A stretch of DNA of 64,000 nucleotides from assembly GCF_902809855.1 (NCBI RefSeq), contig NZ_CADDWJ010000001.1, positions 434,001 through 498,000 of the forward strand. The letters are read 5' to 3'. Positions 37,696 through 47,800 of this stretch are shown in pieces; position 1 is the first letter of the stretch, and each line of letters starts with the position of its first letter. The notes beneath the pieces are model-generated. The model searched no databases, was not told where the DNA came from, and saw only the letters and a program-made list of their open reading frames with translations. The stretch is from Acinetobacter sp. Marseille-Q1618 (lineage in GTDB: Bacteria; Pseudomonadota; Gammaproteobacteria; Pseudomonadales; Moraxellaceae). A program made the position numbers and the translations under genes.

Positions 37696-40413
37696 ATGCT
37701 AGCAAAAATCAAATTTAAAAAATCCGCACTTGCACATTGTATGCAAAATATTTTTAGCACAAATGATGTAAATAAACTGTTGTGTACAAGTATTTTTTTG
37801 AGTGTATTTGCTGCACCAATCACACATGCTGCTGACACATCTAAAACAAAAATAGCTGAACCGACAGTTGCAGGAAATACGCAAGAGCAACTAGAAAATG
37901 CAGCAGAACAACAAAGTTTAGGACAAGCCAAAATTGATAAAATAGACGATAAAATTGATGAATTAAATCAAAAAACTGTCGCTGTAGACAGCGTGGAAAT
38001 GTTGCAACAACAAGAACAAACTGCGGCAACCTTAAATGAATTTAAACCGATTGAATTTGAGCAATTAGAAGAATTACCTGAAAATACCGTAGATGCCAAC
38101 TTAGCCAATGAGATTTTTAAAGTTGCTGAAGAAGCCAAACTTGAGGCGCAAAACTTTCGTAATGGTGCAGCAAAAGCCCCTGAAATCGTAGTCAATGATG
38201 CAACTCAGCAAGAGATTACGGAAATTACCCAAGCCCCTGTGAATATTAACCAATTGATGCAATCCATTGAAGCTGATAATAAAATTGTGGTGCAAGAAAA
38301 TGAGCTAGGGAAAACTTTAGCAGAACTGCCAACAGAACAACCAGCACCAGAAAAAGAAGCCAATATTTTTAAACGTGCTTTATATCGCATCCGCCCACCA
38401 AAATTTGATACTGCAACAGTTTCACGCATTAATGCAGAAGTTGAAGGTGCGCCTAAGGTATTGGCAGATAATATTAAGGCAAAACTTTCTAGTTTTACTA
38501 CTGAGTCATTTGCCGATTTTAACTCTGCAGTTCCCCAGCTTCGGACTTTAGCAAAACAAGCTGCACAAGCTGTGGGTTATTATGATGCACAGTTTAAATT
38601 TCAAAAAGAAAATGGCAGTAAAGTCAAAGTTATCGTTACACCCAATGATCCTGTGATTATAGAAAAGCAGAATGTAGAGTTTTCTGGTGCGGGTGAAAAC
38701 CTTGCCCAATTCCAAGTTATTCGTGTACTTCCTGATTTAGAGGAAGGTGATGTTTTGCATCATGGTCATTATGAAACCACCAAAACACGTATTGTCGATG
38801 CAGCCAACAATAATGGATTCTTTGATAGTTATTGGCGCTTACATGATGTCAAGGTATTACAGCCACAAAATAAAGCAGATATTAACCTTCGTTATGAAAC
38901 AGGTGAGCGTTATAAACTCGGTCAAGTCGAATTCAGAATGAGTGATCCGAGCAAGCCATTGCCGATTGATTTAAAAGTTTTGCAATCTATGGCACCGTGG
39001 AAAGCAGGCGCTGATTATACGGCTTGGCGTGTAAACGCTTTGGCGAATAACCTCACGAACTCTCGTTATTTTAACTACACCTTGGTTGATGCGATTAAAC
39101 CTGATCCGATTGAAAAGCCTTTAGAGCTACCACCAGATTTACAGGCTTTGGTTGATCAACAAAAACTGTCTGAAGCTGCATTTACAGATCAAACAGAAGC
39201 CAAGAAACAACAATTCTCATCCAAAGAAGTCACGCAAGATGTTGTGGATGAAAAACAATTTGCAGGAACCAATTCGGCTGAAATTGATCCAAGTGCTCGT
39301 GTGGCTCAAGTGCAACAGGAAGAAAAACAATCAGAAACTGAAAAATTACAAGCTTTTGCACGTGAAGACAAAATTATTCCTGTGATCGTAACCCTAAATG
39401 CAGACCGTTTAAATAGCTTGGAAGCGGGTATTGGTTATGGGACGGACACAGGTGTTCGCTTACGTGGGCAATACCGTCGAGCGATTGTGAACCACTATGG
39501 ACATTCTTTTGATGCCAATATGGAATTGTCGCAAATTCGCCAGTCTTTTGATGGTCGTTATAACATTCCTTATAACCACCCGCTGAATGACTATATCAGT
39601 TTAGTGGGTGGATATGAGCGTGAAGAACGTGATGGTATCGGGAACGATATGAATCTGGTGATTGAGTCGGCGGTGGCAGGGGTAGACCGAATAATCAAAG
39701 GTTCACGCAAAGAGTGGCAACACGTATTTGGCTTACGTTATCGTTTAGATCGAGTTACGCAAACAGGAATTGTTGATGCTAATGATATTCCTGATGCTTT
39801 CTTAGTACCTGGTGCAAACCAACAGCAAGAATCTTTATTAGTCGGTTATGAAGCTTCAAAAACCAGCAGTGATAATCGTTTAAATCCAACACGAGGTTTT
39901 AAACAATCGTATAAAGTCCAACTAGGGAGTGAAAGCTTACTGTCTGATACGGATATGGCGATCGTCAATGCAACATGGAAAGGCTTGTATTCTCTGGGTG
40001 AAAATGATGACCATCAGTTTGTTGCTGGTTTAGAAACAGGCTATATTTTTGCCAAAGATTTTGACCAAGTTCCTTATAATTTACGTTTCTTTGCAGGTGG
40101 TGATCAGAGTCTACGTGGTTTTGACTATAAAAGTTTATCGCCAGAAGAATATGGCTATAAAATGGGTGGCCAAGCTTTGGCGGTGGGTTCTTTGGAATAT
40201 AATTATCAGTTCAAAGACGGTTGGCGTGCAGCGATTTTTAGTGATTTTGGTAATGCCTTTGATGAAAAATTTTCCAATGATCCTGAATATAGCGTTGGTG
40301 TTGGAATTCGTTGGAAATCACCGATTGGCCCGATTCGTTTAGATGTTGCAACAGGAATTTCTAGCCCTGATCATCCAATACGTTTACATTTCTTTATTGG
40401 TTCACAACTTTAA
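37696..40413 (+). CDS. tamA: TamA-like Omp85 outer-membrane assembly protein
   Basis: This 905-aa protein is far longer than E. coli TamA (577). The signal peptide is long, with cleavage near THA-AD (about 46). An unusual low-complexity acidic/Gln-rich and coiled-coil region runs to about 215. POTRA domains follow (about 225-480), with VEFSGAGENLAQFQVIR and GDVLHHGHYETTKTRI typical of TamA. A further Gln/Lys-rich insertion lies at about 485-560, then the 16-stranded Omp85 barrel with FFAGGDQSLRGFDY and the C-terminal GPIRLDVATGI...LHFFIGSQL. It is followed 30 bp later by tamB. It should help insert or export outer-membrane proteins and supply lipids. Confidence 0.9.
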   Translation: MLAKIKFKKSALAHCMQNIFSTNDVNKLLCTSIFLSVFAAPITHAADTSKTKIAEPTVAGNTQEQLENAAEQQSLGQAKIDKIDDKIDELNQKTVAVDSVEMLQQQEQTAATLNEFKPIEFEQLEELPENTVDANLANEIFKVAEEAKLEAQNFRNGAAKAPEIVVNDATQQEITEITQAPVNINQLMQSIEADNKIVVQENELGKTLAELPTEQPAPEKEANIFKRALYRIRPPKFDTATVSRINAEVEGAPKVLADNIKAKLSSFTTESFADFNSAVPQLRTLAKQAAQAVGYYDAQFKFQKENGSKVKVIVTPNDPVIIEKQNVEFSGAGENLAQFQVIRVLPDLEEGDVLHHGHYETTKTRIVDAANNNGFFDSYWRLHDVKVLQPQNKADINLRYETGERYKLGQVEFRMSDPSKPLPIDLKVLQSMAPWKAGADYTAWRVNALANNLTNSRYFNYTLVDAIKPDPIEKPLELPPDLQALVDQQKLSEAAFTDQTEAKKQQFSSKEVTQDVVDEKQFAGTNSAEIDPSARVAQVQQEEKQSETEKLQAFAREDKIIPVIVTLNADRLNSLEAGIGYGTDTGVRLRGQYRRAIVNHYGHSFDANMELSQIRQSFDGRYNIPYNHPLNDYISLVGGYEREERDGIGNDMNLVIESAVAGVDRIIKGSRKEWQHVFGLRYRLDRVTQTGIVDANDIPDAFLVPGANQQQESLLVGYEASKTSSDNRLNPTRGFKQSYKVQLGSESLLSDTDMAIVNATWKGLYSLGENDDHQFVAGLETGYIFAKDFDQVPYNLRFFAGGDQSLRGFDYKSLSPEEYGYKMGGQALAVGSLEYNYQFKDGWRAAIFSDFGNAFDEKFSNDPEYSVGVGIRWKSPIGPIRLDVATGISSPDHPIRLHFFIGSQL

Positions 40414-40443
40414 TTTTATAAAAAATTTGCATTTGGGATAATT

Positions 40444-43400
40444 ATGGCTGACGAAAAACAGCAAGATCTTCAAAATAATGAGCAAGCACCTCAGCCAAAC
40501 GCTGAGCAGACACCGAAAAAACGCAATATATTACGCAATATATTGCTTTCAATCGGCTTGGTGATTGTTTTATTGATTGCTGCGTTGGCTGTGATGTTTT
40601 CAACAGATCAAGGCAGTAAGTTTTTATTAGATCGGGTCGCTGCCAGTCAAAAGATTATTCATTATGAATATGAAGGCGGAAATTTACTGCAAGGGATTAT
40701 TTTAAAAAATATTTTAGTTACATTGTCCGCAGTGGATGTAAAAATTGATCGTGCTGATGTGTCTTTGGGGTGGCGTGCGATTTTAGATAAAGAGATTCAC
40801 TTAAGTCATGCTGATGTAAGAAATCTAAGAGTGATTAGCAAATCACCACCGAGTGATGAACCATTTAAGTTTAGTGAGATTAAACTCCCCTTTGTATTGC
40901 GTTTAGACCAAGCTGATGTTGACCACTTACAGATTCAAACTTCAAGCAGTAAGGTTGACTTTAATGATGTGCATTTAGAAGAAGCTTTATGGTCGGGCAC
41001 TGAACTTAAATTTAAAAACTCCAGCATGGATATGGGCTATTTGGCGGTTAAAAATGCCGAAGGGATGATGGATTTTAAAGGTAAATATCCACTAAAAGCC
41101 AAAGCCATTTTAAATCTGCCTTCTTTAAATAGTTTAAATGTGAAAGACATTTATGTACATGCACGTGGGAGTTTAGACACCATTCAGGCAGGTGTAGCAA
41201 CCCATACGCCTGATTTGCTCACAGGTTGGGCAGTGTTACACCCAATGCGTCCGCATGTTCCTATGAATGGTGCATTGATTTTAAAAAATTATCATCTACC
41301 CATTCTCCCTGAACAAAAACTGTTAGCCAAAGATGGAGTTGCCAAATTTAAAGGGGATATTAACGGTTTAGATCTCGACTTAAACACAGATTTAAGCGGA
41401 GCAAATATTCCACAAGGTCAATATACCGCTTTGGCACATACCGACTTGATGAATCAGTTAAATATCAATAATTTTAATGGTCAAGTCATGGGCGGTGCAG
41501 TCAACCTTGCAGGTTTGGTAAGCTGGAAAGATCATGTCGGTTGGGATGTAAAAGGGCGTTTAGACCACATTAATCCGAAAGACAAATTAATTCCTCAAGC
41601 GATTCAAGATTTTCTACCGCCAAGTTTGGATGCAAATATTGGCTCAAAAGGTGCATTACAACAAGGTATGCATTTAACTGCCAATGTGGATTTTGACAAA
41701 TATGAAGCATGGAATGTCAAACTAGATCAGGCAGAGCAGAAAAAGAAAACTCCTGAGCCGATGTTGCTGGATGTACAATGGAAAAATATTGATCGAGCAG
41801 TACCGTACATTGGTTGGCTAAGCAGTGAAAATGGTCAAGTTAAACTGGCATTGGTGGAAGGCAAACAAAATATCCATGTGGCAACCGTAATACGTCCACA
41901 TGAAAAAGGTACATTGCCTGCAGGACAATACAATGCCCAACTTGATCTCAAAGGCAATAATTTACATGTGCCTGCTTTTAGTTATCAGGCTGCTAAAGGC
42001 AGTTTAACAGGCAGTGCTGTAGTGGAACTGCCAAGTGAAAAGCGTCAGTTGAAGTGGAATGCTGTACTCAATGCAAAAGACTTTAATCCACAAACAGTGG
42101 CAGCCGCTGCCCCTGTAAATTTATTAAATGGTCGAATCAAAGCCAATGGTTATGCAAAACCGAATCAGCAAATTATTCATTTAACTGCGATTGATTTGAC
42201 AGGACGGATGGCAGATCAAGCCAAAGCCGAAACCATTCAACTGAAAGGCTCAAGTACTGCTGCAGTGATTTTTAAAGATGAAAAAGCAGGCGGTGGTTTT
42301 AAAGGTTTTGCTGTGAATTATGATGGTAGTTTGAACGCATCACAATTAAAACAAGGCAGTGGCTTACTCAAAGTGCGTGTTTCTGGCACACCTGAGCTGA
42401 TTAAAATCGCAGAATTGCGTCATGATGGTGTTGCAGGAAAAATCCTTGCCAGTGGTTTGGTTCATATCAGTCATGGTTTTGGTTGGGATGTAAATGCGTC
42501 ATTGGTACGTTTTAAACCACAGTACTTTGTATCTTCTGTACGTGGTGAAGTGTCAGGACATGTTAAAACACAAGGCACTTGGTCTGATCGTTTAAAACGG
42601 ATTAATATTCAAAATTTGAACTTGGCTGGGATAATTAATAATAAACCTTTACGTGGTAAAGGAAATCTCGCAATCGTGCTAAATTCAAACCAAAAAGGCT
42701 TTATGCCACAACAGTTTGAAGCCAATAACCTATTTTTGTCTTATGCACAAAACCAAGTGCAAGCCACAGGAAATGCGCAAAATTTACGTTTAAAAATCAA
42801 TGCACCTGCTTTATATGAATTATATCCAGGTTTACGTGGTACGGCTTATGGTTATTTAAACCTGCAAGCACAACCACGCCTCAGTGCAACAGCCAATTTA
42901 AAAGTCGATAAATTTGGTTTTAACAATACGATAAGTATTGAAAAAATGAGTTTAATTGGTGAGTTGCCAACCTCAGATACGACACCTGCAAAAATGGTGG
43001 CGAGAATGGATAATTTACGCAGTGGCACACGTCAGATTCAATATGCAGGGATCACTTTAACAGGCACACGCAAAGCGCATTTGTTACAGCTACAGGGCTG
43101 GAACTATTATTCTAAATTCTATATGCAATTCGCTGGTGGTTTTAATGCGCAGAACGATTGGCTAGGACAAATTCAAAAAGGTGAGTTTGACTCGGTTCGT
43201 GCACATTTACTTCAAGATCAAGCTGCACCTGTGATCTTTACTTCAGCAAAATCTGAGCTGTATGTGGGACAACATTGTTGGTCAAGTAGGCAAAGCAAAT
43301 TATGTTTTGATCAACCTGTACGGGTGAGTCCAGCCAAAGGAAATGTGTCATTTATTACCCAAAACTTAGATTTAAACGATTTTGCAGCCTTTATGCCAGA

Positions 43401-44982
43401 AGGTTTGGCACTCACAGGTCAACTTAATGGTTATGCCAAAGCAACTTGGGCGCAAAATAGCAAACCAAAAATTGATGCAAAATTGGTTACTCGTAAAGGG
43501 CAAATTGGTATTGCAGCAGAAAACCCTGATGATCCTGCAACCTCTATGAATTATGATGAAGCCAGCGTGATCATCAAAAGTGTTGCAGAAGGTTTATTGG
43601 CACGTGTTGACTTGAAAGCACCAAATGTCGGTACAGGTTATGCCAGTGTCGTGATTGATCCATATTCTGCTCAAAAGAACATGCGTGGTGAAGTTGCATT
43701 TAACGAAGTGCAATTAAAAATTCTTAAACCATTTATTGCAGATGTGCGTAAGTTGGAAGGAACGCTGTCACTTGCTGGAAAAATTAATGGGACATTGTCA
43801 CAGCCATTATTTGATGGTGCGTTGCGCCTGAAAAATGGTGCAATCAGTATGATTTCATTACCCGTGAATTTGACCAATGTACAGTTGTATTCAAATATTC
43901 ACCAAGATCAAGCAACTATCAATGGTGCATTTAACAGTGGGCGTGGTGTAGGAAAGTTAACAGGAAGCATTGACTGGAAAAATGATCCACGTATTCAGTT
44001 AGCATTAAAAGGCGAAAAACTTTTAGTACGCCAAGCACCATTGATTACGGCGATTGTTGACACCGATATGACGATGGATGCTTATCCACTGAGTAAACGC
44101 ATTGCTGTAAAAGGTAAAGTGGATGTGCCGACTGCCTTGATTTCAATGCCTGAATCGAGCGCGACTGTTGTTAACGTTTCACCAGATGTACGGGTAGTGC
44201 ATGAAGGTGATGATCAATTGGCAATTTTAAAATCAGCAAAACCTTGGGATATTCGTGCAGATATTGATGTCAGTCTAGGCAATAAAGTGATATTCCAAGG
44301 CTTTAATAGTCGTATTCCATTGATTGGACGAGTGTATTTATCACAACGTGGTTTAGAAACTGCAATGCGTGCGAATGGTGCAATTGGAGTAAGTGAGAAA
44401 GTTACCATCGAAGCGTATGGTCAAAAACTTGATTTAAATCGTGCTATTGCTCGTTTTAATGGTGCTTTAGCCAATCCAACTTTAGATGTAGATGCCAATA
44501 AAACCGTTTCAGGCAGTATCGTTGGTTTACGTGTTACAGGTACTGCAAGTAGTCCGAATATTCAAGTTTATAATGATGCAGGTTTGTCTGATCAAGAGGC
44601 GATGAATGCTTTAATCACAGGACGAATCAATGAAGGTTCAAGCGGTTTAAGCAATGAAGCGGGCTTTAAATCTGATGTGAATAATACCATTGCAGCAGCA
44701 GGAATCAGCTTAGGCTTGGGCGGTACACGTGCCTTTACTAACCAAATAGGACAAACTTTTGGTTTAAGTGGTTTAGCCTTTGATGCGCAAGGAACAGGGG
44801 ATGATACTCAAGTCAGCTTAACAGGTTATATCACCCCTGATTTGTATATCCGTTATGGGGTTGGGGTATTTACACCAGTGAATAAGTTAACTTTACGTTA
44901 TCAAATGAACAAACGATTGTATCTAGAAGCAAGTCAGTCTTTGGAAAAAGCTATTGACTTGTTCTATCACTGGCGTTTCTAA
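40444..44982 (+). CDS. tamB: Translocation and assembly module protein TamB
   Basis: This 1,512-aa AsmA-like protein spans the periplasm. A Gln/Glu-rich cytosolic tail precedes one N-terminal membrane helix (about 30-52: ILLSIGLVIVLLIAALAVMF). A very long beta-rich groove of DUF490/TamB repeats follows, and the conserved C-terminal domain ends TPVNKLTLRYQMNKRLYLEAS...FYHWRF. It works with TamA in the outer membrane and is implicated in phospholipid transport and outer-membrane protein assembly. Spacing of 30 bp to tamA indicates one operon. The CRISPR array begins 92 bp after its stop with no clear terminator between. Confidence 0.93.
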   Translation: MADEKQQDLQNNEQAPQPNAEQTPKKRNILRNILLSIGLVIVLLIAALAVMFSTDQGSKFLLDRVAASQKIIHYEYEGGNLLQGIILKNILVTLSAVDVKIDRADVSLGWRAILDKEIHLSHADVRNLRVISKSPPSDEPFKFSEIKLPFVLRLDQADVDHLQIQTSSSKVDFNDVHLEEALWSGTELKFKNSSMDMGYLAVKNAEGMMDFKGKYPLKAKAILNLPSLNSLNVKDIYVHARGSLDTIQAGVATHTPDLLTGWAVLHPMRPHVPMNGALILKNYHLPILPEQKLLAKDGVAKFKGDINGLDLDLNTDLSGANIPQGQYTALAHTDLMNQLNINNFNGQVMGGAVNLAGLVSWKDHVGWDVKGRLDHINPKDKLIPQAIQDFLPPSLDANIGSKGALQQGMHLTANVDFDKYEAWNVKLDQAEQKKKTPEPMLLDVQWKNIDRAVPYIGWLSSENGQVKLALVEGKQNIHVATVIRPHEKGTLPAGQYNAQLDLKGNNLHVPAFSYQAAKGSLTGSAVVELPSEKRQLKWNAVLNAKDFNPQTVAAAAPVNLLNGRIKANGYAKPNQQIIHLTAIDLTGRMADQAKAETIQLKGSSTAAVIFKDEKAGGGFKGFAVNYDGSLNASQLKQGSGLLKVRVSGTPELIKIAELRHDGVAGKILASGLVHISHGFGWDVNASLVRFKPQYFVSSVRGEVSGHVKTQGTWSDRLKRINIQNLNLAGIINNKPLRGKGNLAIVLNSNQKGFMPQQFEANNLFLSYAQNQVQATGNAQNLRLKINAPALYELYPGLRGTAYGYLNLQAQPRLSATANLKVDKFGFNNTISIEKMSLIGELPTSDTTPAKMVARMDNLRSGTRQIQYAGITLTGTRKAHLLQLQGWNYYSKFYMQFAGGFNAQNDWLGQIQKGEFDSVRAHLLQDQAAPVIFTSAKSELYVGQHCWSSRQSKLCFDQPVRVSPAKGNVSFITQNLDLNDFAAFMPEGLALTGQLNGYAKATWAQNSKPKIDAKLVTRKGQIGIAAENPDDPATSMNYDEASVIIKSVAEGLLARVDLKAPNVGTGYASVVIDPYSAQKNMRGEVAFNEVQLKILKPFIADVRKLEGTLSLAGKINGTLSQPLFDGALRLKNGAISMISLPVNLTNVQLYSNIHQDQATINGAFNSGRGVGKLTGSIDWKNDPRIQLALKGEKLLVRQAPLITAIVDTDMTMDAYPLSKRIAVKGKVDVPTALISMPESSATVVNVSPDVRVVHEGDDQLAILKSAKPWDIRADIDVSLGNKVIFQGFNSRIPLIGRVYLSQRGLETAMRANGAIGVSEKVTIEAYGQKLDLNRAIARFNGALANPTLDVDANKTVSGSIVGLRVTGTASSPNIQVYNDAGLSDQEAMNALITGRINEGSSGLSNEAGFKSDVNNTIAAAGISLGLGGTRAFTNQIGQTFGLSGLAFDAQGTGDDTQVSLTGYITPDLYIRYGVGVFTPVNKLTLRYQMNKRLYLEASQSLEKAIDLFYHWRF

Positions 44983-45074
44983 ATTTGTTTCAACATGCGA
45001 GTTCATTTTAGGTAGATTTTAATAGTGATTGATGGAATCTATTTGAATTGAATTCGTATTAAATAATCCTGTTA

Positions 45075-47685
45075 TTTCTAAGCTGCCTATATGGCAGTGA
45101 ACGAACCATCGAATATATCTGTAGAGAATTGCCATTTCTAAGCTGCCTATATGGCAGTGAACGCACATGAGCCACTAGAACCGCAAGGTCAGATTTTCTA
45201 AGCTGCCTATATGGCAGTGAACCTAATAAAATGAATTCTACTATGTCTAACGGTTTTCTAAGCTGCCTATATGGCAGTGAACTGAGCTTCATCCCAAACC
45301 AATACTGACCCGTTTTTTCTAAGCTGCCTATATGGCAGTGAACTGAGTTCTTTTTCAAACTCATATTGATCACGGTTTCTAAGCTGCCTATATGGCAGTG
45401 AACTTAGTTGGTTCTTCTTTGAAATAATCACGAACTTTCTAAGCTGCCTATATGGCAGTGAACCATTGAAATGTCTTAAAACCCTTGTGCCATAATTTCT
45501 AAGCTGCCTATATGGCAGTGAACACGCACCAGTTGAGCTTTTGAGGAATTGATACTTTCTAAGCTGCCTATATGGCAGTGAACTTAACAACCAAGTACAC
45601 GAAGATAATCATGTTTTTCTAAGCTGCCTATATGGCAGTGAACATCTAGCTGATGATAATAAATATGTATTCCCTTTTCTAAGCTGCCTATATGGCAGTG
45701 AACTTAATAAAGAAAATGTTGCTTTGATTTTAAGTTTTCTAAGCTGCCTATATGGCAGTGAACGTGAATGGTGCACCTGCAGGTTTGCGTTCTGTTTTCT
45801 AAGCTGCCTATATGGCAGTGAACCAATTTTACGTGAAACGCTTGTAGCTGATACATTTCTAAGCTGCCTATATGGCAGTGAACTTGAAAAACCTTTTTTA
45901 ATCACGTAATACGCATTTCTAAGCTGCCTATATGGCAGTGAACCGGGAACAAAACTTCGGCGTGGCACACCTGCATTTCTAAGCTGCCTATATGGCAGTG
46001 AACCACAGTCAGACCACTGACCCATGTATTTTGTATTTCTAAGCTGCCTATATGGCAGTGAACAGTATTACTGGCGAATTGGTGCAGTACTCGATTTTCT
46101 AAGCTGCCTATATGGCAGTGAACGTGCTTCAAACGGTTCATGCCTGCTTTATGGTTTTCTAAGCTGCCTATATGGCAGTGAACATGGAGACTACTCCACT
46201 ACCATTGTCCCATCTTTTCTAAGCTGCCTATATGGCAGTGAACATATCGAATTGCTCAAACTACAGCCTCATCATTTTCTAAGCTGCCTATATGGCAGTG
46301 AACAAAGTATTTGAGATTGATGCTTTGAATAATGATTTCTAAGCTGCCTATATGGCAGTGAACTGGGTGATGTTGCAGGCATATTAGGTCTTGCATTTCT
46401 AAGCTGCCTATATGGCAGTGAACATTCTTTCAAAAAGTTAAAGATTGGTTGGATTTTTCTAAGCTGCCTATATGGCAGTGAACAATATGTTTTTGCACAT
46501 CCTAAAGAACTATATTTTCTAAGCTGCCTATATGGCAGTGAACGTGGAATATTACGATTAATCACTGGAAAAAAATTTCTAAGCTGCCTATATGGCAGTG
46601 AACTTAGATATTAATGCGTGGGCGGTAGAGGTAGATTTCTAAGCTGCCTATATGGCAGTGAACTTTTGAGATAAAAAAAATGCCCGACATCCGCGTTTCT
46701 AAGCTGCCTATATGGCAGTGAACATTCTAAGGAGTACTTAAGATGATGTATATGATTTCTAAGCTGCCTATATGGCAGTGAACACTGCTTCACAAGTTTC
46801 TAAAGTTCTTGCTAATTTCTAAGCTGCCTATATGGCAGTGAACTAATAACAACTTGTGCAGCTTCACATACGACTTTTCTAAGCTGCCTATATGGCAGTG
46901 AACCCCAGCTAAAGACGGTATTTCCCATGTGGATTTTTCTAAGCTGCCTATATGGCAGTGAACTACAACTGTTGAGGATGACAAACAGTATTACTTTTCT
47001 AAGCTGCCTATATGGCAGTGAACAATCAGACGGTTTAGCTTTTGATACACCGAATTTTCTAAGCTGCCTATATGGCAGTGAACTGAGTTTTAGCAAGGTC
47101 ACTTTTAGTTTTATTTTTCTAAGCTGCCTATATGGCAGTGAACCAGTGAATCAAAATCAGTTTCAACAACAAGAATTTCTAAGCTGCCTATATGGCAGTG
47201 AACACATACAGGGATTCTACAAGCGCCTGACGATTTTTCTAAGCTGCCTATATGGCAGTGAACTTCCGCTTATCAACTCTCTGCATTTCGATAATTTTCT
47301 AAGCTGCCTATATGGCAGTGAACGGTGTCATTGATGCAGGTGCTTTAAATACAACATTTCTAAGCTGCCTATATGGCAGTGAACGGTGTCATTGATGCAG
47401 GTGCTTTAAATACAACATTTCTAAGCTGCCTATATGGCAGTGAACGGGTATAGTGAGTACTGCTTTGCGAATCATTGTTTCTAAGCTGCCTATATGGCAG
47501 TGAACGCTCAACGATTGCCATGCGCTCAAAAGTCTCATTTCTAAGCTGCCTATATGGCAGTGAACAGTATTTATTTGCAGCAGCAGCAAGAGCATCCTTT
47601 CTAAGCTGCCTATATGGCAGTGAACCACCTACTTTTGCAAATGCTCAAACACTTGCGTTTCTAAGCTGCCTATATGGCAGTGAAC
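45075..47685 (-). CRISPR. Type I-F CRISPR array: 44 repeats, 43 spacers
   Basis: A 28-bp repeat, on the + strand starting TTTCTAAGCTGCC and ending GGCAGTGAAC, occurs 44 times with no mismatch that I can find. Read on the minus strand it starts GTTCACTGCC and ends TTAGAAA, the type I-F consensus with the usual GCC/GGC stem. Repeats start at 45075, 45135, 45195 and 45255, then every 60 bp from 45316 to 47296, then at 47357, 47418, 47478, 47538, 47598 and 47658. Spacers are 32 nt except three of 33 (45283-45315, 47324-47356, 47385-47417). The last two are identical copies. By type I-F convention transcription is leftward from a leader at the right. The leader-distal repeat (45075) is intact. No cas genes are in the window. 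Confidence 0.98.
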
Positions 47686-47800
47686 AGTAATTTTAAGCAA
47701 TAAAACATCAAAATAACAGTGGGTTAGTATTAAAAATAACAAAACACCCAAAGTTTTTTGTAGTTTTATAACTTATTGATTTATTTAAAATGTTAAGGAG
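47686..47800 (-). promoter_or_regulatory. CRISPR leader with consensus IHF site
   Basis: The leader lies next to the newest repeat and is A/T-rich. On the minus strand AATCAATAAGTTA (47781-47769) is a perfect match to the IHF consensus WATCAANNNNTTR, centred about 90 bp upstream of the first repeat. Type I-F adaptation is known to use IHF bending of the leader. The run 47686-47768 should also hold the pre-crRNA promoter; a TAATACT-like -10 is present, but no clear -35. Confidence 0.75.

Noticed and set aside
45059..47690. Many ORFs on both strands with repeated SLPYRQLR / HCHIGSLE / FLSCLYGSE peptides
   Set aside because: They are readings of the 28-bp CRISPR repeat in different frames. The 60-bp period keeps frames open, and none has a plausible SD or composition.
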